Of a stretch of 64,000 bases of DNA, positions 33,650 through 43,100 are shown piece by piece. Below the pieces are notes generated by a model. The model ran no database searches. It was not told the origin of the DNA and was given only the letters and a program-made list of their open reading frames with translations. Location of the stretch: NCBI RefSeq assembly GCF_007097395.1, contig NZ_VKDC01000019.1:62001-126000 (forward strand), in the 5' to 3' direction. Numbering within the stretch: the stretch's first letter is position 1; each line of letters opens with the position of its first letter. A program made the translations under genes and the position numbers. The stretch is from Fulvivirga sp. M361 (GTDB lineage Bacteria > Bacteroidota > Bacteroidia > Cytophagales > Cyclobacteriaceae).

Positions 33650-35110
33650 ATGAAACGAATTTTACCAATAGTTATTTTATCGTCAATAATGGTCACATGT
33701 GGCCAAAACCATCAAAACGCTTCCGAACCAGCAGGTGTAGAAAACCTTGCCTATCGGTGGGGTGAAATGGCACTGCAAGCCACTGCCAATGATACAGAAA
33801 GGTTTCGGCCAAGGCCAACGGTGACATCGCGGTATCTTGGTTTAATTTTTATTGCTGTTTTCGATGCATGGTCCAGGTATGACGAAAAGGCAACCCCTGT
33901 TTATTTGAAAGGAGCAGAAAGACGCCCCCTTAACGAACACTCTCTGAGCAACAAGGAAATCGCCATCAGTTATGCTGCTTTTCGAACCATGGAAGAATAT
34001 TATTACTCTGATAAAGAACTGTTTGCAAACTTTATGAGGACACTGGATTTAGATCCGGTGAACAACTCTATGGACCCGGCCACTCCTGAAGGAATTGGAA
34101 ATCTGGCTGCAAAATCAGTGATTGAAGCCCGTAAGGGTGATGGAGCCAATCAATATGGTGAAGAAGAAGGTTCAAACGAAGAGCCGTACTTTAATTACGT
34201 TGGGTATGAGCCCGTTAATTCTGCCGATAAAAATGTTGATCTAAACCGTTGGCAACCTAAGTACTTCGCCGATGGCCAAGGTGGAAAATATGCACCGGGT
34301 TGTTTAACGCCTTTTTGGGACAAGGTAAAACCTGTTTCACTTAAATCCAGTGATCAATTTCGCCCGGGGCCTCCACCGATGATTGGATCAGAGCAACTAC
34401 AAAAAGAGGTCCAGGAAGTCATTGAACTACAAGCAGGTTTAACGGATTATGAAAAGGCACTGGTCGAATTTATGCGAGATGGTCCTCAATCCGTACAGCA
34501 AGCAGGTCACTGGTTGAAGTTTGCCCAGGATGTTTCCAGAAGAGATGACCATACCCTTGATGAAGATGTTAAGATGTATTTTTTCAATCAGGTGGTAGCG
34601 ATGGATGCATTTATAGCCTCTTGGGACTCAAAAATGTACTATGACTATGCCAGGCCCTATGCCTTAGTACATAAGTATTACGAAAATCAAATTATCAAAG
34701 CCTGGGGAGGGGAAGGCAAAGGCATGATGGAAATGGATGGTAACCAGTGGCGACCTTACTCGCCTGAAACATTTTTATGTCCTCCATTTCCGAGTTATGT
34801 TTCAGGACATAGTTGCATAAGTGGGGCCTGCGGTGAAGCCCTTAAACTCTGGACAGGCAGTGATGTATTTGGAGAGGAGGTAGATCTGGTAGCCGGAGCA
34901 TTAACAGAACCAAATAATCTTGGTGATACTGTGACCCTAAAATTTCCAACATTTACAGAAACTGCAGAAATGGCCGGGATATCGAGAGTTCTCGGAGGAT
35001 ACCACATCCAGGCTGATAACGTTGCCGGATTAGAGCTTGGAAGAAATGTGGCAAAAAATGCATGGAAATTCTATCAAAAGCACGTAAACGGGAACCAGTC
35101 CGGTATATAG
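33650..35110 (+). CDS. Vanadium-dependent haloperoxidase-like / PAP2-superfamily lipoprotein
   Basis: This 486-aa protein has a lipoprotein signal peptide (ILSSIMVTC). The mature chain is all-helical with the vanadate/phosphate pocket of the family: PSYVSGHS with His387, and SRVLGGYH with Arg446 and His452, the residue that ligates vanadate in haloperoxidases. An upstream YDYARPYALVHKY segment supplies further pocket residues. The fold is shared by haloperoxidases and acid phosphatases; the length and motifs favour the bacterial haloperoxidase-like branch, but halide oxidation is not proven. It probably acts at the periplasmic or outer membrane surface. A DUF4198 gene follows 74 bp downstream. 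Confidence 0.78.
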   Translation: MKRILPIVILSSIMVTCGQNHQNASEPAGVENLAYRWGEMALQATANDTERFRPRPTVTSRYLGLIFIAVFDAWSRYDEKATPVYLKGAERRPLNEHSLSNKEIAISYAAFRTMEEYYYSDKELFANFMRTLDLDPVNNSMDPATPEGIGNLAAKSVIEARKGDGANQYGEEEGSNEEPYFNYVGYEPVNSADKNVDLNRWQPKYFADGQGGKYAPGCLTPFWDKVKPVSLKSSDQFRPGPPPMIGSEQLQKEVQEVIELQAGLTDYEKALVEFMRDGPQSVQQAGHWLKFAQDVSRRDDHTLDEDVKMYFFNQVVAMDAFIASWDSKMYYDYARPYALVHKYYENQIIKAWGGEGKGMMEMDGNQWRPYSPETFLCPPFPSYVSGHSCISGACGEALKLWTGSDVFGEEVDLVAGALTEPNNLGDTVTLKFPTFTETAEMAGISRVLGGYHIQADNVAGLELGRNVAKNAWKFYQKHVNGNQSGI

Positions 35111-35184
35111 AACTCAACACAACACCTTTGTAATCTTAAAAAGCCTTAAGCAACAAGCTATATCTATATCTAACTATATTATAC

Positions 35185-35991
35185 ATGAGAGCTATTAGCA
35201 AAATACTGACGTTGATGGTATTGTTTTTTCTTTTATCGTCACACGAACTCTTTCTTAAATGTGATTCCTACTTTTTTGAGGAAAACAGCCTAGGAGTGCT
35301 GTACCTTTTTAATGGAACATTTGATGAAAGCGAAAATGTAATAACAAGGGATAGAATTATTGATCCCCAAATCATTGGACCTGATTACGATTTAAAGCCT
35401 TCCTCTGATGATTACTACGATAAAGGTGACATTACTTACTTAAAATTTAAGACAGGGGACGAAGGAACTTATGTGGCCGGAATCTCTACAAAACCAAGAA
35501 CTATCGAATTAAGTGGAGAGAAATTTACAGATTACCTGGAGCATGAAGGGCTGACCAGGATACTATCAGACCGAAAAAAGAAAGGGATCTCTCATGAAAC
35601 TGCCAAAGAAAAATATTCCAAGCACGTGAAAGCAATCCTTCAAGTGGATAAAAAAAGAACCGACCATTTTTCTACTCAACTCGATTATCCAATAGAATTT
35701 GTCCCTTTAAAAAATCCTTACTACTTGTCCGTCGGTGATGAAATGTCCTTCAAGCTTTTATACCTGGGGCAACCGTTAGTCAATCAAACTGTGCATATAA
35801 GCTCAAGGAAAAATTTGGAAGAGAAAGGAAAGGACGAGATCGCTTCAACAACAGACAAAAATGGTGAGGTCAGCTTCAAGATCGATACTAAAGGTCACTG
35901 GTACATTGCAACGATTCATATGCTTGAAAGTGAAGAGGAAAATCTTGACTATGAATCAAATTGGGCCACTCTGACCTTTGAAGTAAAGTAG
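35185..35991 (+). CDS. DUF4198-family exported protein
   Basis: This 268-aa protein has an N-terminal hydrophobic signal (ISKILTLMVLFFLLSS) followed at once by HELFLK, the His-containing mature N-terminus typical of DUF4198 (NikM-like) proteins, in which that histidine is thought to bind metal. The remainder is a two-domain beta sandwich (SYFFEENSLGVLYLFNGTF; VGDEMSFKLLYLGQPLVNQTVHI; DKNGEVSFKIDTKGHWYIAT). It is probably a metal-binding or metal-uptake accessory protein. It lies just downstream of the haloperoxidase-like gene and may be co-transcribed with it. Confidence 0.75.
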   Translation: MRAISKILTLMVLFFLLSSHELFLKCDSYFFEENSLGVLYLFNGTFDESENVITRDRIIDPQIIGPDYDLKPSSDDYYDKGDITYLKFKTGDEGTYVAGISTKPRTIELSGEKFTDYLEHEGLTRILSDRKKKGISHETAKEKYSKHVKAILQVDKKRTDHFSTQLDYPIEFVPLKNPYYLSVGDEMSFKLLYLGQPLVNQTVHISSRKNLEEKGKDEIASTTDKNGEVSFKIDTKGHWYIATIHMLESEEENLDYESNWATLTFEVK

Positions 35992-36164
35992 CTCCTTAAA
36001 GAGGGTAAGTCGTATGCCAGCATGTTATTCAAGAATTGGTCTGCATTTCACCTCACCTCGAGACACCTTCTGAAAGTTCATCTCCATCAGCAATTACAGT
36101 GGTTCCGGACCTTACCTTTCAATTTTGATGACCTATCATTTCCCATCTTTTATTTTGGTTTTTC

Positions 36165-36355
36165 GAAAAATGAGAAGGATTTCCTATGTTTTTCTCTTCT
36201 ACTTAAGAAAATGATGAGAAACGAACCTGCCTTTGTCCGAAGGAAATGAAACTCAACAAAAAGTACTTCCTAGATGCAATGTAAGCTGATTTCAAACCAA
36301 ACAAACACATCATATGGAGAATATTGCTCTCCTGGAACTCAGATAAGAAATAAAA
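36165..36355 (+). repeat. Dispersed repeat family, copy 6
   Basis: Part A (36171-36240: GAGAAGGATTTCCTATG, AAAATGATGAGAAACGAAC, TTTGTCCG) is followed by a short, diverged rlmD-end block at 36303-36350 (AAACACATCATATGGAGA). A 75-codon open frame at 36022-36249 is a by-product of this AT-rich sequence. Confidence 0.6.
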
Positions 36356-36863
36356 GTTCTGGCTTGATATTTATAACGAGTACCCTGTTAGATCCTTCAT
36401 GAAAAACTTCAGTTTCTACATTTGTTTGAGATCTCTGCAAATATCTTGTTTAAGTTTTCATTCTTCTCTTTTCCAAGCAGCTAAACCACAGATTGTATTT
36501 GGAACAGGCCTACTACTGAAACACTTTATTTCTACATGTTCTTATCTACTTGTAAAAGCAACTTTAAGCAAAATCTAAAGCCAATTTAACAGTAGAAGTC
36601 AACTCCAAAAATTGCTTTTTAGTCATATGCCAGCTAACATAAGCGTTCAATAACCATACCTACTATTCAGTAAGTATGCTGTCAGGAATTACAAAAAAAT
36701 GATCAACCGGATATATCAATAGCGGCTTTTAAGCGTTTTTTGATAGATTTACTCCCTAAATCTTAGTTAGCACCTTGAAATATTTAAAAAATATTATTTA
36801 AAACTTGTTTTAGTTCAATGAATTACAAATAATATCATTTTTTGATATGTTGAAGCAGAGTTT
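36356..36863. other. AT-rich intergenic stretch before the flavoprotein operon
   Basis: No coding region is seen. Runs of A and T increase toward the FMO-like gene. A palindromic TATCATTTTTTGATA at 36833-36847 lies about 16 bp before the ATG at 36864 and may be an operator. Confidence 0.4.
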
Positions 36864-38402
36864 ATGAAAGTGCTAATTATTGGGGCTGGTTGGGCTGGTA
36901 TACAGGCAGCAGCTATGCTAAAAAACAGGTATGGCTGTGAAGTTATTGTTTTTGATCAAAACTCCGATATAGGCGGAACCTGGGCGAAAGGTATTGCTTA
37001 TAGCCACTTAACCACTCATGCAGCTGCGAGTACTATCGAGTTTATAGGATATCCATTCCCCAAAGACATAGTTTCAAACCCTTTGGACAGAGTTCCGGCA
37101 TCAGATGTGGTAGAGTACATGAAAAGGTATGTCAACGATGTGCGACTTAGCGATAATATCAGGCTCAATAGTCAAGTAAAAGCAATTGATCAGATCTCTG
37201 AAAAAGAGATTCGGTGTACCGTGAGAGATGTGATCTCAGGTGAGAAATATACTGAAAGTGGGGAGTTTGTCATGCTAAGTGGTTTTGGTTTTAAGGCAAA
37301 AAAATTCCCTGATATTCCGGGAATAAGCGATTTTGAAGGATCGATATATACAAGTCACGGTGTAAGTGATGCAGTACTGGAAAAATTAAAGAAATCTAAT
37401 CGTCCCGTTGTAGTGGCGGGTGGTTCTAAAGCTGCTCATGATATTGTAAACATTCTTGTTGCCCAGGATATTCCGGTGGAGTGGGTAGCCCGGAAAACTT
37501 ACTGGATGTACAATTATGATAAAGGCATCTATCATAGAAAAAAGGGCAGACGATCAAAACCACTTGACAGGCTAAAGGCACTGATAGGCCACCTGGCCTT
37601 TGGTTTTTTCCCTAAAACCAGTATGCGTTTTTTAAGGTTGAGCGATCTCATGCTCAACGTACATCCGGAAACGTCTGAAGCCGACTATCATTTGGGAGTA
37701 ATAGATCACGACATGGTAAAAGTGGCCAGGAGTGTGCCATTTACTCAGGGAGAGATAGTGGCCCTGCAAAAAGATAAAGTAGTAGTGCGTCAGAAGGGTG
37801 ATGGTGCTCAGAAATTAATATCATGCAGGGCTATTATAGCCTGCTTTGGTACAGAAGTCGCTCCGGATTACCCGAAGTTCAAAGCTAATGAGGAAAAGAT
37901 AGATATTTTAAAAGCCAGGCACCTCTTCCAGTTTTCCATCCACCACAAACTCCCTCGTCTGTATTTCATGGGACCAATAGCCCTCCGGGGTTTGGGTATG
38001 CTCAATGGTTACCATGCCGTACAGCATGCCATTATATACTTATCTAAAATGATGACTGGTGATGAAATAAAGAGAAAGGAAGAACAAGAGGAAAGAATGC
38101 TTAAAAGTTTTTTTAAGACAAACGATTTCAAGCCTCAATTGATGAGAGTGGTTTCTGATATTAAAAACCTTATGAACTACTTAAAACTGGTGGATAACAT
38201 TGGCAAAAAAATGGGATACTCTTATCCTCTTAATTTGGGACCTGTACTACTTCTTTACGGAGCATACTATCAAAATCATAGCAAACCGGTTTATCGAGAG
38301 CCCACGGAAAAAGAAGTGATCAATGTTTTTGGGCATCCCCCGAATAAAAGCAATGTAAATGGAATACCAAATGTCCCTACTGACCTAAAGGCAGACTTAT
38401 GA
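36864..38402 (+). CDS. Flavin-containing monooxygenase-like protein
   Basis: This 512-aa protein has the FAD-binding motif GAGWAG at 7-12 with the following DQNSDIGGTW, typical of FMO/Baeyer-Villiger-type enzymes. A second nucleotide motif (VVAGGSKAAHD, about 179-189) serves NADP. The MGPIALRGLGMLNGYHAVQHA segment is the C-terminal FAD contact region. The extra 100 C-terminal residues are helical. It overlaps the next flavoprotein gene by 4 bp (ATGA), so the two are translationally coupled and probably work in one small-molecule pathway. The substrate is unknown. Confidence 0.8.
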   Translation: MKVLIIGAGWAGIQAAAMLKNRYGCEVIVFDQNSDIGGTWAKGIAYSHLTTHAAASTIEFIGYPFPKDIVSNPLDRVPASDVVEYMKRYVNDVRLSDNIRLNSQVKAIDQISEKEIRCTVRDVISGEKYTESGEFVMLSGFGFKAKKFPDIPGISDFEGSIYTSHGVSDAVLEKLKKSNRPVVVAGGSKAAHDIVNILVAQDIPVEWVARKTYWMYNYDKGIYHRKKGRRSKPLDRLKALIGHLAFGFFPKTSMRFLRLSDLMLNVHPETSEADYHLGVIDHDMVKVARSVPFTQGEIVALQKDKVVVRQKGDGAQKLISCRAIIACFGTEVAPDYPKFKANEEKIDILKARHLFQFSIHHKLPRLYFMGPIALRGLGMLNGYHAVQHAIIYLSKMMTGDEIKRKEEQEERMLKSFFKTNDFKPQLMRVVSDIKNLMNYLKLVDNIGKKMGYSYPLNLGPVLLLYGAYYQNHSKPVYREPTEKEVINVFGHPPNKSNVNGIPNVPTDLKADL

Positions 38403-39814
38403 AGAAAATTGCTGTAATTGGAGGAGGGCCATTTGGCATCTTTTCCGCACTCAAACTTTCTGAAAAAAAAGACCATCAGGTGGTACTATTTGAAGGTTCA
38501 AACAAGCTGGGTGGCCTTGCTGCATCAGAAAAGTATAAAGGCCAGTATCTTGACTACACCACAAAGTTCATCCCCTGCAATCAATTCGGCAAACCTGGCA
38601 TATACCCTCCTTTGGATCATCTGTTAAAACAAAAAGGTGTGTTGTTAGAAGACATAGGAGATTATCATTTCCTGAAAGACAACAAGAAAGCTACGCTCCC
38701 TCCTTTTTTTGAAAAAGTATCAAAGTTTCAAATGCTGAAAGAAGCCATGAGGATCTACAAATATTTTTCTGATATCGATCAATATTCTAATATGATAGAT
38801 TTAGAAAAAGTGGATGGTTTTGAGCGTGGCAAAACTTTCCATGGGCTTTTCGAACAGCTTGGATTGACCACCTACCCGAAAGCCATCGATTACTTTTCTA
38901 CCATTTTTGGAAACTCTATTGAGGGGGCAGAAGCGCTATCTGTTATTACTTCCAGGAATAGTTATACAAATTATAATTACCTAAAAAAACTCTTCTCAAA
39001 AAATGGAATACTGGAATTGATCGGGTCATTCATCGACAAGAACGATTTGCTAAATATGCACACAGCTTTACCCTTTAAATTTCTAATGCTCACTACCGGA
39101 TATGATGTTTTCCTGCAATCACTGCTTGATAATGTTGAAAATACAGACGTTATGTTGAATCAGACGATAGTGGATATAGATAAAGATGCTGATGCAAAAG
39201 AGCAATATCATGTGATCAATGATCAAAAGGAAGTGTTTTCTGGTTTTAATGAGGTAGTTCTGGCCTTACCAATGCAACATTTAAAAAAATTCAGGTACCC
39301 ATATATAAATGACTTAGTAGCGCCTATAAGATCCGAAAGGCACAATTATATACTTACTTCCTTCTGTAACCTGGAATCTGACAAATTGAAGTATTTAGAA
39401 AAAGGCATTTACCTTGACTATAACAATCCACACAAAATAGGAACAAACACAGTCAAAAAGGATGGATCAAAATACGGACTATTTAAGTGCTTTCATGCAG
39501 ATACAATGTTCCAATCCTTAACCATGGTCAATAACATTGACATTGAGAAAATAGACGAGACATTCATTCACAACAAATGGCATCAAGCTACGACAGAATT
39601 TAAGTTCGACCTATCTCGTTCTCAGGTTAAGCCTTACGGATGGCGGGTTGTAAAATGGAATAACCCGTTTGTTCAGGTAGGTGACTTTGATAAAATAGAA
39701 AAATTGCACAAGGAGCAAGGAAAACAAGGCATTTGGTTTGGAGGAGAAATTATGAGTGGACCGGGCGTACCTATTGTACTTAAATACATAGAAGACCTTT
39801 TTAGTAACACCTGA
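38399..39814 (+). CDS. FAD-dependent amine-oxidase-like oxidoreductase
   Basis: This 471-aa protein has an N-terminal FAD motif GGGPFGIFSALKLSE (8-22) and the GG-doublet GSNKLGGLAASEKYKG seen in amine oxidases and phytoene-desaturase relatives. The C-terminal GIWFGGEIMSGPGVPIVLKYIEDLF closes the FAD site. The middle (about 100-300) is helical and would form the substrate domain. It starts inside the stop of the FMO-like gene. Together they look like a two-step oxidation module; the substrate cannot be read from the sequence. Confidence 0.78.
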   Translation: MKKIAVIGGGPFGIFSALKLSEKKDHQVVLFEGSNKLGGLAASEKYKGQYLDYTTKFIPCNQFGKPGIYPPLDHLLKQKGVLLEDIGDYHFLKDNKKATLPPFFEKVSKFQMLKEAMRIYKYFSDIDQYSNMIDLEKVDGFERGKTFHGLFEQLGLTTYPKAIDYFSTIFGNSIEGAEALSVITSRNSYTNYNYLKKLFSKNGILELIGSFIDKNDLLNMHTALPFKFLMLTTGYDVFLQSLLDNVENTDVMLNQTIVDIDKDADAKEQYHVINDQKEVFSGFNEVVLALPMQHLKKFRYPYINDLVAPIRSERHNYILTSFCNLESDKLKYLEKGIYLDYNNPHKIGTNTVKKDGSKYGLFKCFHADTMFQSLTMVNNIDIEKIDETFIHNKWHQATTEFKFDLSRSQVKPYGWRVVKWNNPFVQVGDFDKIEKLHKEQGKQGIWFGGEIMSGPGVPIVLKYIEDLFSNT

Positions 39815-40067
39815 TTACCACTCTTTGCTTACTACCGTGAAGGTTATGCCTGCAGTTGTCGTAATGCCAATCGGTCATATTGATCCTTCCTTTTAGCAAC
39901 TTCATAAAGAATATCCAATAATCCATCCGATTATGATCAATGAAGTAAAACTGTGTTCCCCCTGTTGTGAGCCTGAACTGCAATATTGCCGTTTCATCCA
40001 AGTCAACTGTCTCGACCATGATGAGGTTTCCGCTTTCCATGATGCTTATTATATATTTTAAACTCAA
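39801..40067 (-). CDS. Possible small hypothetical protein, 88 aa
   Basis: The frame MSLKYIISIMESGNLIMVETVDLDETAILQF... is protein-like, with HNRMDYWIFFMKLLKGRI in the middle. Its end overlaps the end of the oxidoreductase gene by 14 bp on the opposite strand. No family is recognised. It may be the remnant of a longer gene together with the open frame just upstream (40064-40300). Confidence 0.3.
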   Translation of the reverse strand: MSLKYIISIMESGNLIMVETVDLDETAILQFRLTTGGTQFYFIDHNRMDYWIFFMKLLKGRINMTDWHYDNCRHNLHGSKQRVVIRCY

Positions 40068-40300
40068 GTATTGATCAACTTTGAAATGTATAATAAACGG
40101 GTACTATTAGTACCAAAATCGGAAGCAAAATAATGGGTTTGTCCCTCTATCCGGTAAATCACGACATGCTGGCCTGCCTTCCATGACAAACAGGGTCCCG
40201 GTACATCAGAACGTTCATGACCTGAAAATGGAAAACCCAAGAAAAGCCCGGAAGTTTGAATTTCAAGGTAGTTTTTCTTTCGAATTCTTCTTAATATTCC
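40064..40300 (-). pseudogene. Possible gene remnant without start codon
   Basis: An open minus-strand frame between TAA at 40301 and TGA at 40064 reads LEIQTSGLFLGFPFSGHERS, then GQHVVIYRIEGQTHYFASDF and STRLLYISKLINT. It has no ATG and its upstream end merges with repeat copy 8. It looks like the C-terminus of a lost protein cut by the repeat. Family unknown. Confidence 0.25.
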
Positions 40301-40399
40301 TTATCTAGTCCATACCATTGACGGGGGTTTCCAAATTTGGTTTGAACTTGATCAACTTTTATTAGCGAGACGATTTTATGAGACAGAAGGTAGCAAGTT
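40265..40399 (+). repeat. Dispersed repeat family, C-module copy 8
   Basis: GGTAGTTTTTCTTTC, then TTCTTAAT...CCTTATC, GGTTTCCAAATTTGGTTTG and GCGAGACGATTTTATGAGAC follow the same order as 49115-49215 in copy 7 and the end of copy 3 (14585-14677). It abuts the start region of the hybrid kinase gene. Confidence 0.5.
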
Positions 40400-40424
40400 G
40401 AGTTTTTTAACTTTAACCAGTAAC

Positions 40425-43031
40425 ATGATAAAGCTGAACATCCTCAATGCGGGCATAACGCCGATAATGGTTTTTGATCAGTCGCGTCGAATTCGATTGG
40501 TGAATGTTTCTGCGCTTTTAGCCTCTGGAACTACCCTCCCGTATTTACTCTTCTTTGCTTTCAATGGCCTTTTTCTGGCTCCGGTAGCTTTAGGCTTTTT
40601 ATTGTGCTTTAGTAGTACATGGCTGTTGAATAGCTATAGGTTTTATAAGCTTTCCCGAAACCTACTCTACATTTTTTCCTGCATGTACCTGTTTACGGTG
40701 GCATCATCATTGGGTCGAGAAGCCTCCCATCACTTGATGTTGATTCCGGTACTGCTAAGCGTGGTGGTTGTATTCGAATTTGATGAGAAACTTACCCTTT
40801 ATTCAATCATAAGTCTAATTCTGTCCGCCTTTTTAATACTAGAGCTAACAGATTTTTCACTTTTTTCAATTGAACTATCCACCCAGGTTCAACGCTATTG
40901 CTATTACGGAAGTCTTTCGACAGCCGTTTTAGGAACAGCCATCATAGGCATCTACTATTTTTATTTGTACGGTAAGCAACTTCGCCAAAATGAATTGATG
41001 GTAGCTGAAGCCAAAGAAATTGAGAGAACCATTAATTATTTTTCTACATCTCTTTTTGGAAAAAACACAGTTGATGAAATTTTATGGGATGTTGCCAAAA
41101 ACTGTATTGGCAGACTCGGACTTGTAGATTGTGTGATCTATCTGGTAGACGATGAAAGAAAAACGCTCGTACAAAAAGCAGCTTATGGCACTAAAAACCC
41201 ACAAGCCTTCGAAATCTATAAACCAATAGATATACCCCTTGGAAAAGGAATTGTTGGAACTGTAGCTAAGACAAAAGAGCCTTTGATAATAGCTGATACC
41301 TCTAAAGATAAAAGATACATTCCGGATGATGCTCACCGATTATCTGAATTGGCTGTGCCCCTCATCTACGACAAAAAAGTTATAGGTGTCATCGATTCAG
41401 AACATCCTGATAAACATTTTTTCACAGAACATCACCTGAATATTTTGAAAACCATTGCCTCGCTATGCGCCAATAAAGTGATCCGGGCTATGGCAGAAAA
41501 AGAACATGAACAAGCACTTAAGATTCAGCTAGAGGCAGAAAAAATCAAATCATTTGATGAACTCAAATCCAAGCTTTTCGCTAATGTTTCACATGAATTG
41601 AGAACACCCCTCACACTTATTGTAGGAACTATTGACAGACATACTAAGCAGGGGGAGTCTGATGACTGGAGTGTATTGAAAAAACATACTGACCGATTGT
41701 TACGATTAATTAACCAATTATTGGACCTTTCTAAATTAGAATCAGGACAGTTTAAATTAAACCCCACGCCTGGAGATATTTACCAATTTCTAAAAACAGT
41801 TGTTGCTCTTTTTTCCTCTTATGCAGCGAATCGCAATGTCAAGATTATTGAAGAAATCCCTGAAGGATCAATGTGGCTAAATTTTGACCACGATGCACTT
41901 GAGAAAATATTCTTCAATCTGGTTTCAAATGCTGTTAAATTTACCAATGAAAATACGATCGTAAAACTTAAAGTAGTTGATGCCATACCACTCAAAGTAC
42001 TGGTTATTGACCATGGAAAAGGTATTTCCCGTCAGGAATGCGATAAAATTTTTGATCGCTATTACCAGATAGATCAAAAATCCTCTCAAGGTACAGGGAT
42101 CGGCTTAGCACTTACCAAAGAGTTAGTAAATCTTCAGCAAGGCCGGCTTACTGTTGAGAGCACACCTGATGTTAGTACTACGTTTACGGTTATTTTACCC
42201 TTAGACAAAACAGAAAAACGATCCCCAGCTATAAATAAAGAACAACCTGATAAAAAAAATACGTTTGAAGAGACTGGTCGTTTTGTGCTCTTGGTAGAAG
42301 ACAACATAGCAGTGGCTAAATTGATAAGATCTACATTGGAGCAAAAATTTAATATCATACATGCCAACAACGGGCAAGAGGCTATGAACATTGCCAAAAA
42401 CCGCATACCTGATCTTATTATAAGTGATATTATGATGCCTGCTATGAATGGATTAAAATTTTGTCAATGGATCCGGGAAAATGAATTGACAAGTCACATA
42501 CCATTTATTTTTTTAACAGCAAGAGCTGATGCTGATACAAAACTAAAGGGGCTTCAAATTGGAGCTGATGATTTTTTGACTAAACCATTTAGTGGTCAGG
42601 AATTAGAAATTCGTGTGACTAATTTAATAGTAGGTAGAAATAAACTTGCCGAAAAATACAGAAAGATTATTTCGTTAGAGCCGGGTAACATTGTAGTAAC
42701 CAGTATAGAAGAGGTTTTTCTGAAAAAATTACTAAAAGTAGTAAGTAAAAACATTGACAACAATGATTTTAACGTAACCGATTTAAGTCGATCCATCGGT
42801 GTAAGTAGAATGCAGCTACATCGCAAAATCACTGCTCTAACAGGACATTCAGCGACTTCATTTATCAGGAATCAACGGTTACTTCACGCCTCAAAATTAT
42901 TGGAAGCCGGGGAGTCAGTATCTCAAGTGGCCTACGCAGTTGGATTTGAGAGCCTGTCATATTTTTCAACGGTCTTTAAGGAAAAATTTGGGGTATTACC
43001 TTCAGAGTTTATCAAAGCCAGAGCAAAATAG
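40425..43031 (+). CDS. Hybrid histidine kinase with GAF, receiver and AraC-type output domains
   Basis: I choose ATG 40425 (868 aa) over the TTG at 40398, which lies in the repeat. Five or six membrane helices (about 20-190) are followed by a GAF domain (about 205-370; GKGIVGTVAKTKEPLIIAD, AVPLIYDKKVIGVID), a HisKA domain with phospho-acceptor His390 (NVSHELRTP) and an ATPase domain (HGKGISRQECDKIFDRYYQ; GTGIGLALTKELV). A receiver domain with Asp668 (ISDIMMP) precedes a C-terminal AraC helix-turn-helix pair (VTDLSRSIGVSRMQLHRKI; VSQVAYAVGFESLSYFSTVFKE). It senses, relays and regulates in one chain. It probably controls the adjacent T9SS cargo operon. Confidence 0.88.
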   Translation: MIKLNILNAGITPIMVFDQSRRIRLVNVSALLASGTTLPYLLFFAFNGLFLAPVALGFLLCFSSTWLLNSYRFYKLSRNLLYIFSCMYLFTVASSLGREASHHLMLIPVLLSVVVVFEFDEKLTLYSIISLILSAFLILELTDFSLFSIELSTQVQRYCYYGSLSTAVLGTAIIGIYYFYLYGKQLRQNELMVAEAKEIERTINYFSTSLFGKNTVDEILWDVAKNCIGRLGLVDCVIYLVDDERKTLVQKAAYGTKNPQAFEIYKPIDIPLGKGIVGTVAKTKEPLIIADTSKDKRYIPDDAHRLSELAVPLIYDKKVIGVIDSEHPDKHFFTEHHLNILKTIASLCANKVIRAMAEKEHEQALKIQLEAEKIKSFDELKSKLFANVSHELRTPLTLIVGTIDRHTKQGESDDWSVLKKHTDRLLRLINQLLDLSKLESGQFKLNPTPGDIYQFLKTVVALFSSYAANRNVKIIEEIPEGSMWLNFDHDALEKIFFNLVSNAVKFTNENTIVKLKVVDAIPLKVLVIDHGKGISRQECDKIFDRYYQIDQKSSQGTGIGLALTKELVNLQQGRLTVESTPDVSTTFTVILPLDKTEKRSPAINKEQPDKKNTFEETGRFVLLVEDNIAVAKLIRSTLEQKFNIIHANNGQEAMNIAKNRIPDLIISDIMMPAMNGLKFCQWIRENELTSHIPFIFLTARADADTKLKGLQIGADDFLTKPFSGQELEIRVTNLIVGRNKLAEKYRKIISLEPGNIVVTSIEEVFLKKLLKVVSKNIDNNDFNVTDLSRSIGVSRMQLHRKITALTGHSATSFIRNQRLLHASKLLEAGESVSQVAYAVGFESLSYFSTVFKEKFGVLPSEFIKARAK

Positions 43032-43100
43032 CCCCTGTTACATTAGAGCAAATCATTGATACATTGTAGCAAACGGTCTCAGGAGGGTTAGATCAACTTT

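Noticed and set aside
36022-36249. 75-codon frame
   Set aside because: It overlaps repeat copy 6 and has no protein-like pattern.
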